From Acidobacteriaceae bacterium (GTDB lineage: Bacteria > Acidobacteriota > Terriglobia > Terriglobales > Acidobacteriaceae), in contig JASHTU010000515.1 in NCBI GenBank assembly GCA_030040395.1, forward strand, positions 1 to 8,709: 8,709 nucleotides of DNA. Direction: 5' to 3'. The stretch's first letter is position 1. Every line of letters starts with the position of its first letter. Below, in pieces: positions 1 to 6,451 of this stretch. The translations under genes were made by a program, and so were the position numbers. The notes beneath the pieces are model-generated. The model was not told the origin of the DNA. It did no database searches and saw only the letters and a list, made by a program, of their open reading frames with translations.

Positions 1-624
1 TGGAGGATCAAACACGATCCCGGCACACCTGGAACGTCAGTTGGCGCGATGACGTTGGTCAGCGACCCTTCTTTGAGTGGCCAGGCGCAGCAATTTGACA
101 CCAGCTATACGGACTGGGGAGGCGAACTGTACTCACTGACATACGGAAACGATACGACCTCTGAGAACTTTGTTTACGATGCGGAAGTCTGGATCGAAGA
201 AGGAAGTCAACTTGGCAACCTTGAGATGGACAACAATCAGGTGATGGCCAACGGAGACACGGTAATTTACGCCTTCCAGTGTGCGGGCGACTCAAACACC
301 TGGGACTACACGGAAAACGCCGGAACTCCGGCGGCGCCGATCGTCACATGGGTCCAGTCCAGTGCCCCGTGTAATCCCGCCAATTGGACTCCGAATGCGT
401 GGCATCACGTGCAGATCAGCTACTCTCGCGACGATTCCGGAAACGTAACGTACCAGTCAGTGTGGCTCGACGGACTTGAGGCCGACATCAATGCGACCGT
501 GAATTCAGAGTTCAGCCTCGGTTGGACTCTAGGAACGCTGATCACTAACTTCCAGGTCGATGGCGTGGGGGCCAGCGGATCGTCAACTCTGTACCTCGAC
601 AACCTCACCATTTATCGCTGGTGA
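1..624 (+). CDS. Secreted LamG-like beta-sandwich protein, 5'-truncated by window start
   Basis: The open frame runs from base 1 with no stop (W-R-I-K-H-D-P-G-T...) to TGA at 622-624, so this is the C-terminal 207 residues of a longer protein; the ATG at 49 is internal. It aligns collinearly with residues 133-340 of the gene at 1214-2236. Shared landmarks are the HD.GT.GTS entry, MTLVS, the WHHVQ block, SVWLDG, the INATVN segment, FQVDG and a terminal Trp. Two cysteines (FQCAGD, and PCNP before the WHHVQ block) match two in the paralogue and probably form a disulfide. Composition is rich in Ser, Thr, Asn, Gly and aromatics, as expected for a concanavalin/laminin-G-like jelly roll outside the cytoplasm. 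The missing N-terminus presumably carries a signal peptide and an Ig-like domain, by analogy with the neighbour. No catalytic motif is recognisable; carbohydrate or surface binding is a guess. Confident as a gene, weak on function. Confidence 0.85.
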   Translation, partial: WRIKHDPGTPGTSVGAMTLVSDPSLSGQAQQFDTSYTDWGGELYSLTYGNDTTSENFVYDAEVWIEEGSQLGNLEMDNNQVMANGDTVIYAFQCAGDSNTWDYTENAGTPAAPIVTWVQSSAPCNPANWTPNAWHHVQISYSRDDSGNVTYQSVWLDGLEADINATVNSEFSLGWTLGTLITNFQVDGVGASGSSTLYLDNLTIYRW

Positions 625-634
625 GTGCGCCGTT

Positions 635-658
635 CGCTGAGAGAAAGCTGTCTCAGCG
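635..658 (+). terminator. Hairpin just downstream of the first gene (possible terminator)
   Basis: CGCTGAGA at 635-642 is the exact reverse complement of TCTCAGCG at 651-658, giving an 8-bp perfect stem with an 8-base loop, 10 bases after the stop codon. No T-run follows immediately, so it is not a textbook intrinsic terminator; it could instead stabilise the 3' end of the message. Confidence 0.4.
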
Positions 659-723
659 CCAATGCGCGCATCTCTTTTCGCACGCGACGGCAGTGGCGCA
701 AATCGCCACTCTCTGCGGATCTA

Positions 724-774
724 CTTTTTTCAGGGCCACGCGACCCGCCTGACGGCCGCGCGGCCCCTAAAAAG
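724..774. repeat. Long imperfect inverted repeat with T and A flanks
   Basis: Bases 733-742 (GGGCCACGCG) pair with 757-766 (CGCGCGGCCC) with one mismatch over 10 positions and a 14-base loop. The stem can be prolonged outward, because T725-730 on the left face A769-773 on the right. On either strand the T-run lies 5' of the stem and the A-run 3', so it is not a standard U-tract terminator in either direction. It may still be a strong cruciform or an RNA hairpin. Confidence 0.4.
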
Positions 775-820
775 CCCGGATTTTTACATCAACGCGCAGG
801 TTTTACTCGATCATGGGATG

Positions 821-894
821 AAATTTTTTCGCGATGCGGGTAATAATTTCCGGGATGCCTCGCGTTGAATTTTTTTGGCGTTTTTTTGCAAAAA
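821..894. promoter_or_regulatory. Phased T-tract block with a TTTTTGCAAAAA palindrome
   Basis: Three T-runs occur at 824-829, 870-876 and 881-887, and the last two start exactly 11 bases apart, about one helical turn. The third is part of a perfect 12-base palindrome, TTTTTGCAAAAA at 883-894. Between the first and second runs is an imperfect hairpin (CGCGA 830-834 with TCGCG 860-864). In a GC-rich region such phased tracts suggest intrinsic DNA bending or a nucleoid-protein binding site; the regulatory role is inferred. Confidence 0.3.
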
Positions 895-1213
895 TTCGTT
901 GTCGTGTCCGGTGAGTTATGTAATGATGCCGTAGTACCTTAAAAGTTGCCTGTGGTCAAGTCCGACCATAGCGGGGCCCTGAACCTAGTTCGCTCGCGCT
1001 TGTCAGCCTTGACTTGAACCACTCCGCGGTTTACTCGCGCCCGCGCGCAGTGAATCTCGGCCTGCGATCAGAGGTTGCTGAGTAGTTCGATTCGGCGCGT
1101 TTGTTGTGCCCCTCAGACCAGCCCACTGAAATATTGAAAAAGCATTTGGCTCCTTCGGCAAAAGTACAAAGGGGTCGGCGCGGAAATTTGTCTTCACTTG
1201 AAGAAGGGATTCA

Positions 1214-2236
1214 ATGAATATTTTCAGTCGTTTGACTCTCAGCTCCTCCGTCATTCTCACTCTGGCAGTCCCCGCGCTGGCCGGAGTGACGGTTGATAGT
1301 CCTGTCAACAACACCGATGTCTCGTCGCCTTTCACCTTGTCCGCAAGCGCCTCCACCTGCTCGTCGCAAAATGTTGCTTCGATGGGATACTCGTTCGATA
1401 GCAGCTCCGACACCACCGTCTTTAATAACAAGCAATCCATCGACGCCACCCTCTCCACCTCCAATGGAACACATACGCTGCATGTGAAGGCATGGGGAGA
1501 TCAAGGCTCCTCATGCGTAACCGACGTGACCATCACCGTCAACGCCGGCGCCACGTCGGTTATCCCCTCGAGCGCCGACCCCGTCAGCGCGATACAAGTG
1601 CTGAGCGGCTGGCAAAAGGGACACGATACCGGCACGTCGGGCACGTCAAGCGGCTACATGACCCTCGTCAGTTCGCCAACACTGTACGGGAGCTCGCGCG
1701 AATTTGTAACTACCTTTACCGACAACGGGGGTGAGCGCTACTCGCTCTCCTTCTCGGATGACGTCGATGCCGAAAACTTCTTCTACGACGGCTGGATCTA
1801 TCTGACCAGTTCCGCCAGTAACCTCGCCAATCTGGAATTCGACATCAACCAGACAATGCCGAACGGTCAGACTGTGCTGACGGGCGTACAGTGCAGCGGC
1901 TGGTCGGGCACGTGGCAGTACACAGCCAACGAGGGAAGCGCCAGCAGCGCGAAGCCAACCTGGGTCACGAAGAGCGGGACAAGTTGCAATCCGCAGAAAT
2001 GGTCGCAATATACGTGGCATCATGTTCAAGCGTACATTTCGCGGGATAGCTCCGGCTCCGTCACCTATCACTCCGTGTGGCTCGATGGAGGCGAGATCTC
2101 CCTGAATGCCACGGTGAACGGCGCATTCGATCTCGGATGGGGTCCCGTCGTCAACACCCAGTTCCAGGTGGACGGGCGCGGCTCCAGCGGCCACGTCACC
2201 GCTTATCTAGACGAGCTACAGATTTCCATGTGGTAA
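1214..2236 (+). CDS. Exported Ig-like plus LamG-like beta-sandwich protein
   Basis: This is a 340-residue exported protein. The start is well supported: AAGGG at 1204-1208 lies five bases before the ATG, and the product opens with a Sec signal peptide (residues 1-23, hydrophobic core SSSVILTLAVPALA, likely cleaved after ALA at A23). Residues 24-111 look like an Ig-like beta-sandwich (V-DSP-N repeat start, closing on VTDVTITVNAG) with C49 and C101 placed for a disulfide. After a short Ser/Pro linker, residues 128-340 form a second beta-rich domain of concanavalin/laminin-G character, with C227 and C258, WHHVQ at 268-272, SVWLDG at 287-292 and FQVDG at 317-321. This second domain matches the truncated gene at 1-624, so the two are tandem paralogues. 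No enzyme active site, sortase motif or membrane anchor is visible, so it is probably periplasmic, outer-surface or released. Ligand unknown. It appears monocistronic. Confidence 0.88.
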   Translation: MNIFSRLTLSSSVILTLAVPALAGVTVDSPVNNTDVSSPFTLSASASTCSSQNVASMGYSFDSSSDTTVFNNKQSIDATLSTSNGTHTLHVKAWGDQGSSCVTDVTITVNAGATSVIPSSADPVSAIQVLSGWQKGHDTGTSGTSSGYMTLVSSPTLYGSSREFVTTFTDNGGERYSLSFSDDVDAENFFYDGWIYLTSSASNLANLEFDINQTMPNGQTVLTGVQCSGWSGTWQYTANEGSASSAKPTWVTKSGTSCNPQKWSQYTWHHVQAYISRDSSGSVTYHSVWLDGGEISLNATVNGAFDLGWGPVVNTQFQVDGRGSSGHVTAYLDELQISMW

Positions 2237-2672
2237 AGGAAAAAACCGGTCCTCCGCTTCCTTTCCGCTCACGCAATACCGCATTCCCCGGTTCGCTGCT
2301 CTTCAACGGGGGCCGGGAATTCGGCGTCGTGCCTGCCGCCGAAGGGTTGATTGAGCATCCCGGTAACCATGCTTTTATGTTTTTCCTTCTCGCCGGGGAG
2401 ATGCGGCTGCATCAGCCCGCCCTGGCCGCCGCCGATCAACCCCCAAAGAATCGACCATCTCCCAGAGAAATCAAAGAAAATTGATTGTCGCTCATGCCGC
2501 TCGCGGGGGTACAATCGCGGGCAAACGCAATTCTTCCGGCGCGGCTGGAGTGCGGGTTCGCGCTTGTTCGTCCGGCGGCGCCACAACAGTCCCTCCGGGT
2601 CTGCTTTGGCGCTCCGGCAGCGGTTTCCGCGCCGCCCGGGGTTGCGTCATTTCCGCACCGAAAGGCGAACGC
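2237..2672. other. 436-base non-coding stretch with probable promoter and long leader
   Basis: No gene is supported here. The frame of the downstream gene stays open back to 2481, but that extension is Arg/Gly/Ala-rich, lacks a ribosome site and does not resemble the family. The stretch contains a 7-bp hairpin at 2320-2343 (TTCGGCG with CGCCGAA, 10-base loop), which may end the upstream transcript, and an A-rich patch with a TTGATT inverted repeat and a TACAAT box near 2469-2515. From there to the start codon is a GC-rich leader of about 150 bases with several short possible stems; I do not recognise a riboswitch in it. Confidence 0.5.
2485..2515 (+). promoter_or_regulatory. Candidate sigma-70-type promoter for the Yip1 gene
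   Basis: TACAAT at 2510-2515 matches five of six bases of the -10 consensus. TTGTCG at 2485-2490 is a four-of-six -35 match at a 19-base spacing, slightly long. An inverted repeat, AATCAA 2469-2474 and TTGATT 2481-2486, abuts and overlaps the -35 element and could be an operator. Transcription would start near 2522 and leave a leader of about 150 bases. Judged by eye only. Confidence 0.35.
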
Positions 2673-3434
2673 ATGAGCAATCTGGAAGTTCAACCGGCGC
2701 CGGAGACGGCCGCCGGCCTCACCCAGTGGCAGCGCGTTGGAAATACTTTCGCCGCGCCGTCAAAGACTTTTGAAGACATTAAGCGCGGTAACCGCAGTTG
2801 GTGGCTGCCGTTCCTCATCGCCATCGCCTTGGGTTATTTGCTCTTCGCCGCCATTACGCTGAGAATCGGCTGGACTCAGGTAGCCGAAAACGCCATCCAC
2901 TTCAATCCGAAATCGGAAGCGCGGCTGGCGCAGGCGCCCGACGCCCAGCGCGCCATGATTATGAAGATCACCCAGTACTCGATGGAAGGCGCATTCTTGG
3001 CCAGTCCGCTCCTGTTGCTGATCTTCGCTCTCGTCACGGCTGGCGTTCTCACAGGCACTGTCAACTTCATCTTTGGCGGAAGAGCCAGATTCCAGAGTGT
3101 TTTCGCCGTGTGGTTCTATGCCAGCCTGCCCGGGTCCATCAAAGCGCTGCTGGGCGGCGTGGTCATTTTCGCGGGTCTGGCGCCGGATTCGTTTAATCTG
3201 AAGAATTTTGCGCCTACCAACTTGGGGGCTTTCCTCAACCCGCTTGACACCAGCGCCGCCCTCTACAACCTGGCCAGCGCCCTCGACGTCACCACCATTT
3301 GGTACCTGGCGTTGATGAGCATCGGACTCGCCACGGTCGCGGGGGTCAAGCGCGGCTCGGGCTACATTGCGGTCTTCGGATGGTGGGCGCTCATCGTTCT
3401 GGTCGGCGTCGGCTGGGCGGCCGCGTTCGGTTAA
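2673..3434 (+). CDS. Yip1-family integral membrane protein
   Basis: This is a 253-residue polytopic membrane protein. I chose ATG 2673 because AAGG at 2662-2665 sits seven bases upstream and the family-like sequence begins right after it (a short polar N-terminus, then W-Q-R-V-G-N-T-F-A-A-P-S-K-T-F near residues 19-33). That opening, a conserved amphipathic stretch before the first helix, is typical of bacterial Yip1-domain proteins (PF04893). Hydrophobic segments lie at about 42-63, 108-135, 142-168, 203-224 and 231-251, giving five helices. A soluble loop at 64-107, rich in Ala, Glu and Gln, separates the first two. Yip1 proteins in eukaryotes act in vesicle traffic; the role of bacterial members is not established, so none is assigned. 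There is no cytoplasmic partner gene next to it; the following gene is convergent, 93 bases away. Confidence 0.8.
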   Translation: MSNLEVQPAPETAAGLTQWQRVGNTFAAPSKTFEDIKRGNRSWWLPFLIAIALGYLLFAAITLRIGWTQVAENAIHFNPKSEARLAQAPDAQRAMIMKITQYSMEGAFLASPLLLLIFALVTAGVLTGTVNFIFGGRARFQSVFAVWFYASLPGSIKALLGGVVIFAGLAPDSFNLKNFAPTNLGAFLNPLDTSAALYNLASALDVTTIWYLALMSIGLATVAGVKRGSGYIAVFGWWALIVLVGVGWAAAFG

Positions 3435-3527
3435 GGACCTGTCCCGGCCTACCCGAGTTCCGGGGGTTCCCTAATCTTGTGGGTCTGGCAAGTCTCTACC
3501 CGGGAAGATGGCTCGCGTTCACGGCGA

Positions 3528-4679
3528 TCACAACGCCTGCCGGATGGCGTCGTGAAAAGCGGGCCGCACCTCGCGGATCAACTGGCTGGCGCGGTCAGGC
3601 CAGGTGCGGTTGGTGAGCAGCGCGATGGCGAGGCCTGCGTCCAGGTCGATCCACAGCGAGCAGCCGCTGTAGCCCAGGTGCCCGATCGAATGCGGTGAGA
3701 AGCGCCGCCCCGACGAGGATTCCTCCGAAGGCGTGTCCCACCCGAGCGCCCGCGAGCTGCCCTCCGGCCCCTGCCGCCGCGCAAAGACCGCCACCGTGGC
3801 GCCATCGAACAGGCGCGGCTCTGCCGGATCCGCCTTTTTCCCGACCTTGCCTCCGGCCCCCGTTGCGCTTCCGGCCCGCAACACCGCGCCCGCGAAACGC
3901 AACACATCCGGCACATTGGAGAAGAGCCCCGCGTGGCCCGCGACGCCCTTGAGAATCCACGCGTTTTCATCTTGGACTTCGCCCTGGATGCGGCGATTGC
4001 GCCAGCCTGCATCCTCCGTCGGCGGAATCGAGCTGCGGCTGCCGGGCGCGGGGCAAAATCCCGTGGCGGCCAGCCCCAGCGGCGCACACACCTCCCTGCG
4101 CACCCAGGCATCCAGACGCTCGCCCGTACAGGATTCAAGCGCTTTACCGAGCAAAATGAAGCCGGGGTCGGAGTACTCGGATCGAGCGCCCGGTTCAGCT
4201 TCCAAAGCCAAACCGAGGCAGGCGCGCATGAGCACATCCGGCGTCGAAACCGTGCGGAAAAACTCCACATATCCCGGCAGTCCCGAACTGTGCGCCAGCA
4301 AGTGGCGCAGCTTGACGCTGCGGGCCCGGTCGCTTGGTTCGCGCCCGGCCACGAATCCCGGCAGCCAGTCGCCGAGCAGCGAATCGAGGTCGAGCCGACC
4401 GCGTTGCGCCAGCAGCATGGCGGCGGCTGTGGTGGCCATGACTTTGGTTACGCTGGCCAGATCGAAAACCGTCGTCGGTGTGACCACGGACGCATCGTCG
4501 TCATAGGTAAAGCGGCCCAAAGCGTCGTGAAGCACCACCTCGTCTCCGACCAACACCCCAAAGGCGCAGCCGGGAAAGGCATGAGAGGCAATCGCGTCTT
4601 CCAGCACGCGGTAAACGGCGCCGAACCGCCCCCGCGAGCCGGGAGGGGAGAAGCTGCCGGGCGAGTCTCCGCTCTTCAT
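3528..4679 (-). CDS. Beta-lactamase-fold serine hydrolase (class C / PBP-like esterase family)
   Basis: A 383-residue serine hydrolase of the beta-lactamase/transpeptidase-like family (PF00144). Counted from ATG 4679, the catalytic S-V-T-K is at residues 76-79 (nucleophile S76, general base K79) inside FDLASVTK. The second motif is Y169-S-D, in the place of the usual Y-x-N. H334-L-G near the C-terminus corresponds to the third motif (KTG or HxG). A D-E-N-A...GVAGHAGLF block at about 237-253 is shared with the subgroup that includes domains fused to NagZ-type glucosaminidases, which hints at cell-wall-derived or ester substrates; that is inference. No signal peptide is visible, so it is probably cytoplasmic. 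The frame is open to an ATG at 4760, but the extra 27 residues are not signal-like and its ribosome site is poorly spaced; GGAA five bases before 4679 favours the shorter form. It is transcribed towards the Yip1 gene and away from the VirB10-like gene. Confidence 0.88.
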   Translation of the reverse strand: MKSGDSPGSFSPPGSRGRFGAVYRVLEDAIASHAFPGCAFGVLVGDEVVLHDALGRFTYDDDASVVTPTTVFDLASVTKVMATTAAAMLLAQRGRLDLDSLLGDWLPGFVAGREPSDRARSVKLRHLLAHSSGLPGYVEFFRTVSTPDVLMRACLGLALEAEPGARSEYSDPGFILLGKALESCTGERLDAWVRREVCAPLGLAATGFCPAPGSRSSIPPTEDAGWRNRRIQGEVQDENAWILKGVAGHAGLFSNVPDVLRFAGAVLRAGSATGAGGKVGKKADPAEPRLFDGATVAVFARRQGPEGSSRALGWDTPSEESSSGRRFSPHSIGHLGYSGCSLWIDLDAGLAIALLTNRTWPDRASQLIREVRPAFHDAIRQAL

Positions 4680-4868
4680 CTCTGTTCCGCATCCTAGCGC
4701 GATTGGCCGGGCGGCGCAGGGACAGTCTCCACGCCCAGAACCTGTCGCAGGGCCTATCATTAACCTTAGACTCGGCCTCGATAATCACCCGACCCGCCGA
4801 AACACGCAAATCCAGGCTATCCTTGTCTGCGCCCGGCCCGTCTATCATGCTGAGGAGTGGAGGACTTC

Positions 4869-5744
4869 ATGCGACTGCTGCGTATGCTGTTTCCGGTAGC
4901 TTTGCCGGTAGCCCTCTTGATCGGCTTAGCAAGTACGGGCTCCCGTGTCAGTTCGGCGCAATCGCCGGCACAGCCGCCACCCACCGCCAATGCGTCAACC
5001 CAGCAGGCAACGGCGCAACCCGCTCCGGCCCCCAAGACCTATACCGTTCCCGCCGGCGCCAAAGTCCTCCTGCAGCTGCGCAGCGCCATCAACACCAAGA
5101 GCGCCAAGCCCGGCGACGGCGTTTATCTCGCCTCGACCTTTCCTGTGGTGGTTGGCAACCGGGTGATGATTCCGGCGGGCGTTTACGTGCAGGGCGTGGT
5201 CGATCGCGTGGAACGCGCCGGCCGTGTTCACGGCCGGGCCCAGCTTGACATGCACTTTACCTCCATCATCTTTCCCAATGGCACGGTGGTGGAGATTCCC
5301 GGCGTCGTGAACGACTTGCCCGGCGCCACGAAGCAGACCGTCAAGGACGACGGCGAAGGCGGCATCCAGGAGAATGGCGATAAGGGCCGCAACGCGGGCG
5401 AGGTGGCCAAGATTTCGGTTCCCACCGGGGCCACCGTGGGCGCCATCGGCGGCCTGGGCGCAGGCCATCCCCTCGCCGGTGGTTTGGCTGGCGTGGGCGC
5501 GGGGCTCGCGACGGCCGGCTTGGTCTCGCTCTTTACTCGCGGCGCCGACGTCAATATTGAAGCGGGCACGCAAGTGGAAATGATGCTGCAGCGGCCCCTG
5601 CTCCTCCAGGCCGAAAACCTAACCCCCGCGGGAGCCGCGGGAACGCCGCCGGCGTTGGTTCCCGCATCCGACCAGCCAAAGCCGATCGAAAAGCCCGGCC
5701 ACGCCCCTGTTCCCTGTCCACCCGGGGGGCTCGGTTGCGAGTAA
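4869..5744 (+). CDS. Exported VirB10/TrbI-like beta-domain protein
   Basis: A 291-residue exported protein. ATG 4869 is chosen over GTG 4857 because GGAGG at 4859-4863 lies five bases before it. Residues 1-30 form a Sec signal peptide (MRLLRMLFPVALPVALLIGL, likely cleaved near VSSA). A Pro/Ala/Gln linker follows (31-56). Residues 58-146 resemble the VirB10/TrbI C-terminal beta domain: T-V-P-A-G-A-K-V-L-L-Q-L at the start, then V-M-I-P-A-G-V-Y-V-Q-G-V, and a basic strand ending in F-P-N-G-T-V-V-E-I-P-G. Residues 186-221 are Gly-rich and hydrophobic, and a last strand (I-E-A-G-T-Q-V-E-M-M-L-Q-R-P-L, 230-244) matches the end of the VirB10 fold. A Pro-rich tail follows with C283 and C290. VirB10 links inner and outer membranes in type IV secretion; here there is no N-terminal cytoplasmic part and no other secretion gene, so a stand-alone envelope role is inferred. 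lepB starts 12 bases later. Confidence 0.72.
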   Translation: MRLLRMLFPVALPVALLIGLASTGSRVSSAQSPAQPPPTANASTQQATAQPAPAPKTYTVPAGAKVLLQLRSAINTKSAKPGDGVYLASTFPVVVGNRVMIPAGVYVQGVVDRVERAGRVHGRAQLDMHFTSIIFPNGTVVEIPGVVNDLPGATKQTVKDDGEGGIQENGDKGRNAGEVAKISVPTGATVGAIGGLGAGHPLAGGLAGVGAGLATAGLVSLFTRGADVNIEAGTQVEMMLQRPLLLQAENLTPAGAAGTPPALVPASDQPKPIEKPGHAPVPCPPGGLGCE

Positions 5745-5756
5745 TCTAAGAAAGAA

Positions 5757-6377
5757 ATGTCAACGGCTCCTCAGGATTCCCCAAACACTTTTTCAGGCGT
5801 AGGCGCTCAGGCTCACTCCATCGCGCCCGCCTCCGCGCCGGCTGCGCCGCGGCCGGCAGCGCGCAAGTCCAATTCCCTCGCCCTGTGGGTGCGCGATCTG
5901 CTCGTCTCCGCGGCCGCTTCGGTGTTGATCATCACTTTTCTTTATCAACCCGTGCGTGTGGAAGGCACCAGCATGTTGCCGCGCCTCGAAGATCGCGACC
6001 GCCTCTTCATCAACAAATTTGCTTACCATATCGAGGCCATCGAGCGCAGCGATATTGTCGTCTTCCACTATCCGCGCGATCCCGAAAAAAGCTACATCAA
6101 GCGCGTCATCGCCCTCCCCGGCGACCGCGTCCGCATCGACCGCGGCCAGGTCTGGCTGAATGGTAAGCGCCTCCGCGAACCCTATGTCCCTCCCCAGTAC
6201 CGCGACACCCGTTCCATGCCGGAGATGGTCGTCCCGCCCGATTGCTACTTTATGATGGGCGACCATCGCTCCATCTCCTCCGACAGCCGCGAGTTTGGCC
6301 CCGTTGAGCGTTCGCTCATTTATGGCAAGGCGGTTTTCGTCTACTGGCCGGCCAAAGACGCCGGCGTCCTGCGCTAA
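5757..6377 (+). CDS. lepB: Signal peptidase I
   Basis: Signal peptidase I (family S26), 206 residues, which cuts signal peptides from Sec-exported preproteins at the outer face of the inner membrane. A polar, Ala/Pro-rich N-terminus (1-40) precedes one membrane helix at about 44-63. The nucleophile is S72 in V-E-G-T-S-M-L-P and the general-base lysine is K115 in S-Y-I-K-R-V-I-A-L-P-G-D. The conserved box near residue 168 reads G-D-H-R-S-I-S-S-D-S-R-E-F-G: the usual GDNR asparagine is histidine, but the Ser and Asp matching E. coli S278 and D280 (here S174 and D176) are kept. The protein is shorter than E. coli LepB (324 residues, two helices) and resembles the compact one-helix form. The ribosome site is weak (AAGAAAG before the ATG), which fits translation coupled to the gene 12 bases upstream. 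The two are probably one operon. Confidence 0.95.
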   Translation: MSTAPQDSPNTFSGVGAQAHSIAPASAPAAPRPAARKSNSLALWVRDLLVSAAASVLIITFLYQPVRVEGTSMLPRLEDRDRLFINKFAYHIEAIERSDIVVFHYPRDPEKSYIKRVIALPGDRVRIDRGQVWLNGKRLREPYVPPQYRDTRSMPEMVVPPDCYFMMGDHRSISSDSREFGPVERSLIYGKAVFVYWPAKDAGVLR

Positions 6378-6424
6378 AGCGAAAACATTTCTCCTTCTTC
6401 TCAAGCCAGGAGCTGATGCCCTTT

Positions 6425-6443
6425 AGCGGCCGCAACCGGCGCT
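6425..6443. terminator. Short bulged hairpin between convergent genes
   Basis: The 74-base gap between lepB and the oppositely oriented amidohydrolase contains a stem of AGC/GCT plus GCCG/CGGC with one bulged G and a CAAC loop. Its position fits a shared bidirectional terminator, but neither strand has a T-run after it, so the call is weak. Confidence 0.25.
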
Positions 6444-6451
6444 TGCTTCCC

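Larger units (their letters stand above)
625..1213. other. 589-base non-coding stretch between the two secreted-protein genes
   Basis: I see no convincing gene here; short open frames lack a ribosome site and family resemblance. It holds the 635-658 hairpin, a long inverted repeat at 724-774, a T-tract-rich block at 821-894 and a small hairpin at 952-967 (TGGTC paired with GACCA). The last part before the next gene has a good Shine-Dalgarno (AAGGG at 1204-1208) but no promoter I can call firmly. The length and AT-rich block suggest that the 1214 gene is transcribed on its own rather than by read-through. Confidence 0.6.

Noticed and set aside
2269..2586. Minus-strand open frame of 105 codons in the gap before the Yip1 gene
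   Set aside because: No ribosome site, no recognisable domain, and it covers the likely Yip1 promoter; treated as chance.
3435..3527. Possible terminator between the convergent Yip1 and serine hydrolase genes
   Set aside because: Only stems of 4-5 bp without a T-run are visible.
3733..4506. Long plus-strand open frame opposite the serine hydrolase
   Set aside because: Antisense shadow of a well-supported gene; composition is Pro/Ser/Arg-rich with no recognisable domain.
4501..4848. Minus-strand open frame of 115 codons beginning at 4848, whose first 30 residues look protein-like
   Set aside because: Most of it overlaps the serine hydrolase in another frame, the second half is Arg-rich as shadow frames in GC-rich DNA are, no ribosome site is clear and no family is recognised.
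4823..4848. TTGTCT and TATCAT as a promoter for the VirB10-like gene
   Set aside because: The -10 match is good, but the spacing is only 14 bases and the start would fall almost on the ribosome site; not firm enough to annotate.
5793..6404. Minus-strand open frame of about 200 codons opposite lepB
   Set aside because: lepB has clear catalytic motifs on the other strand; the opposite frame is a GC-rich shadow with no motif.
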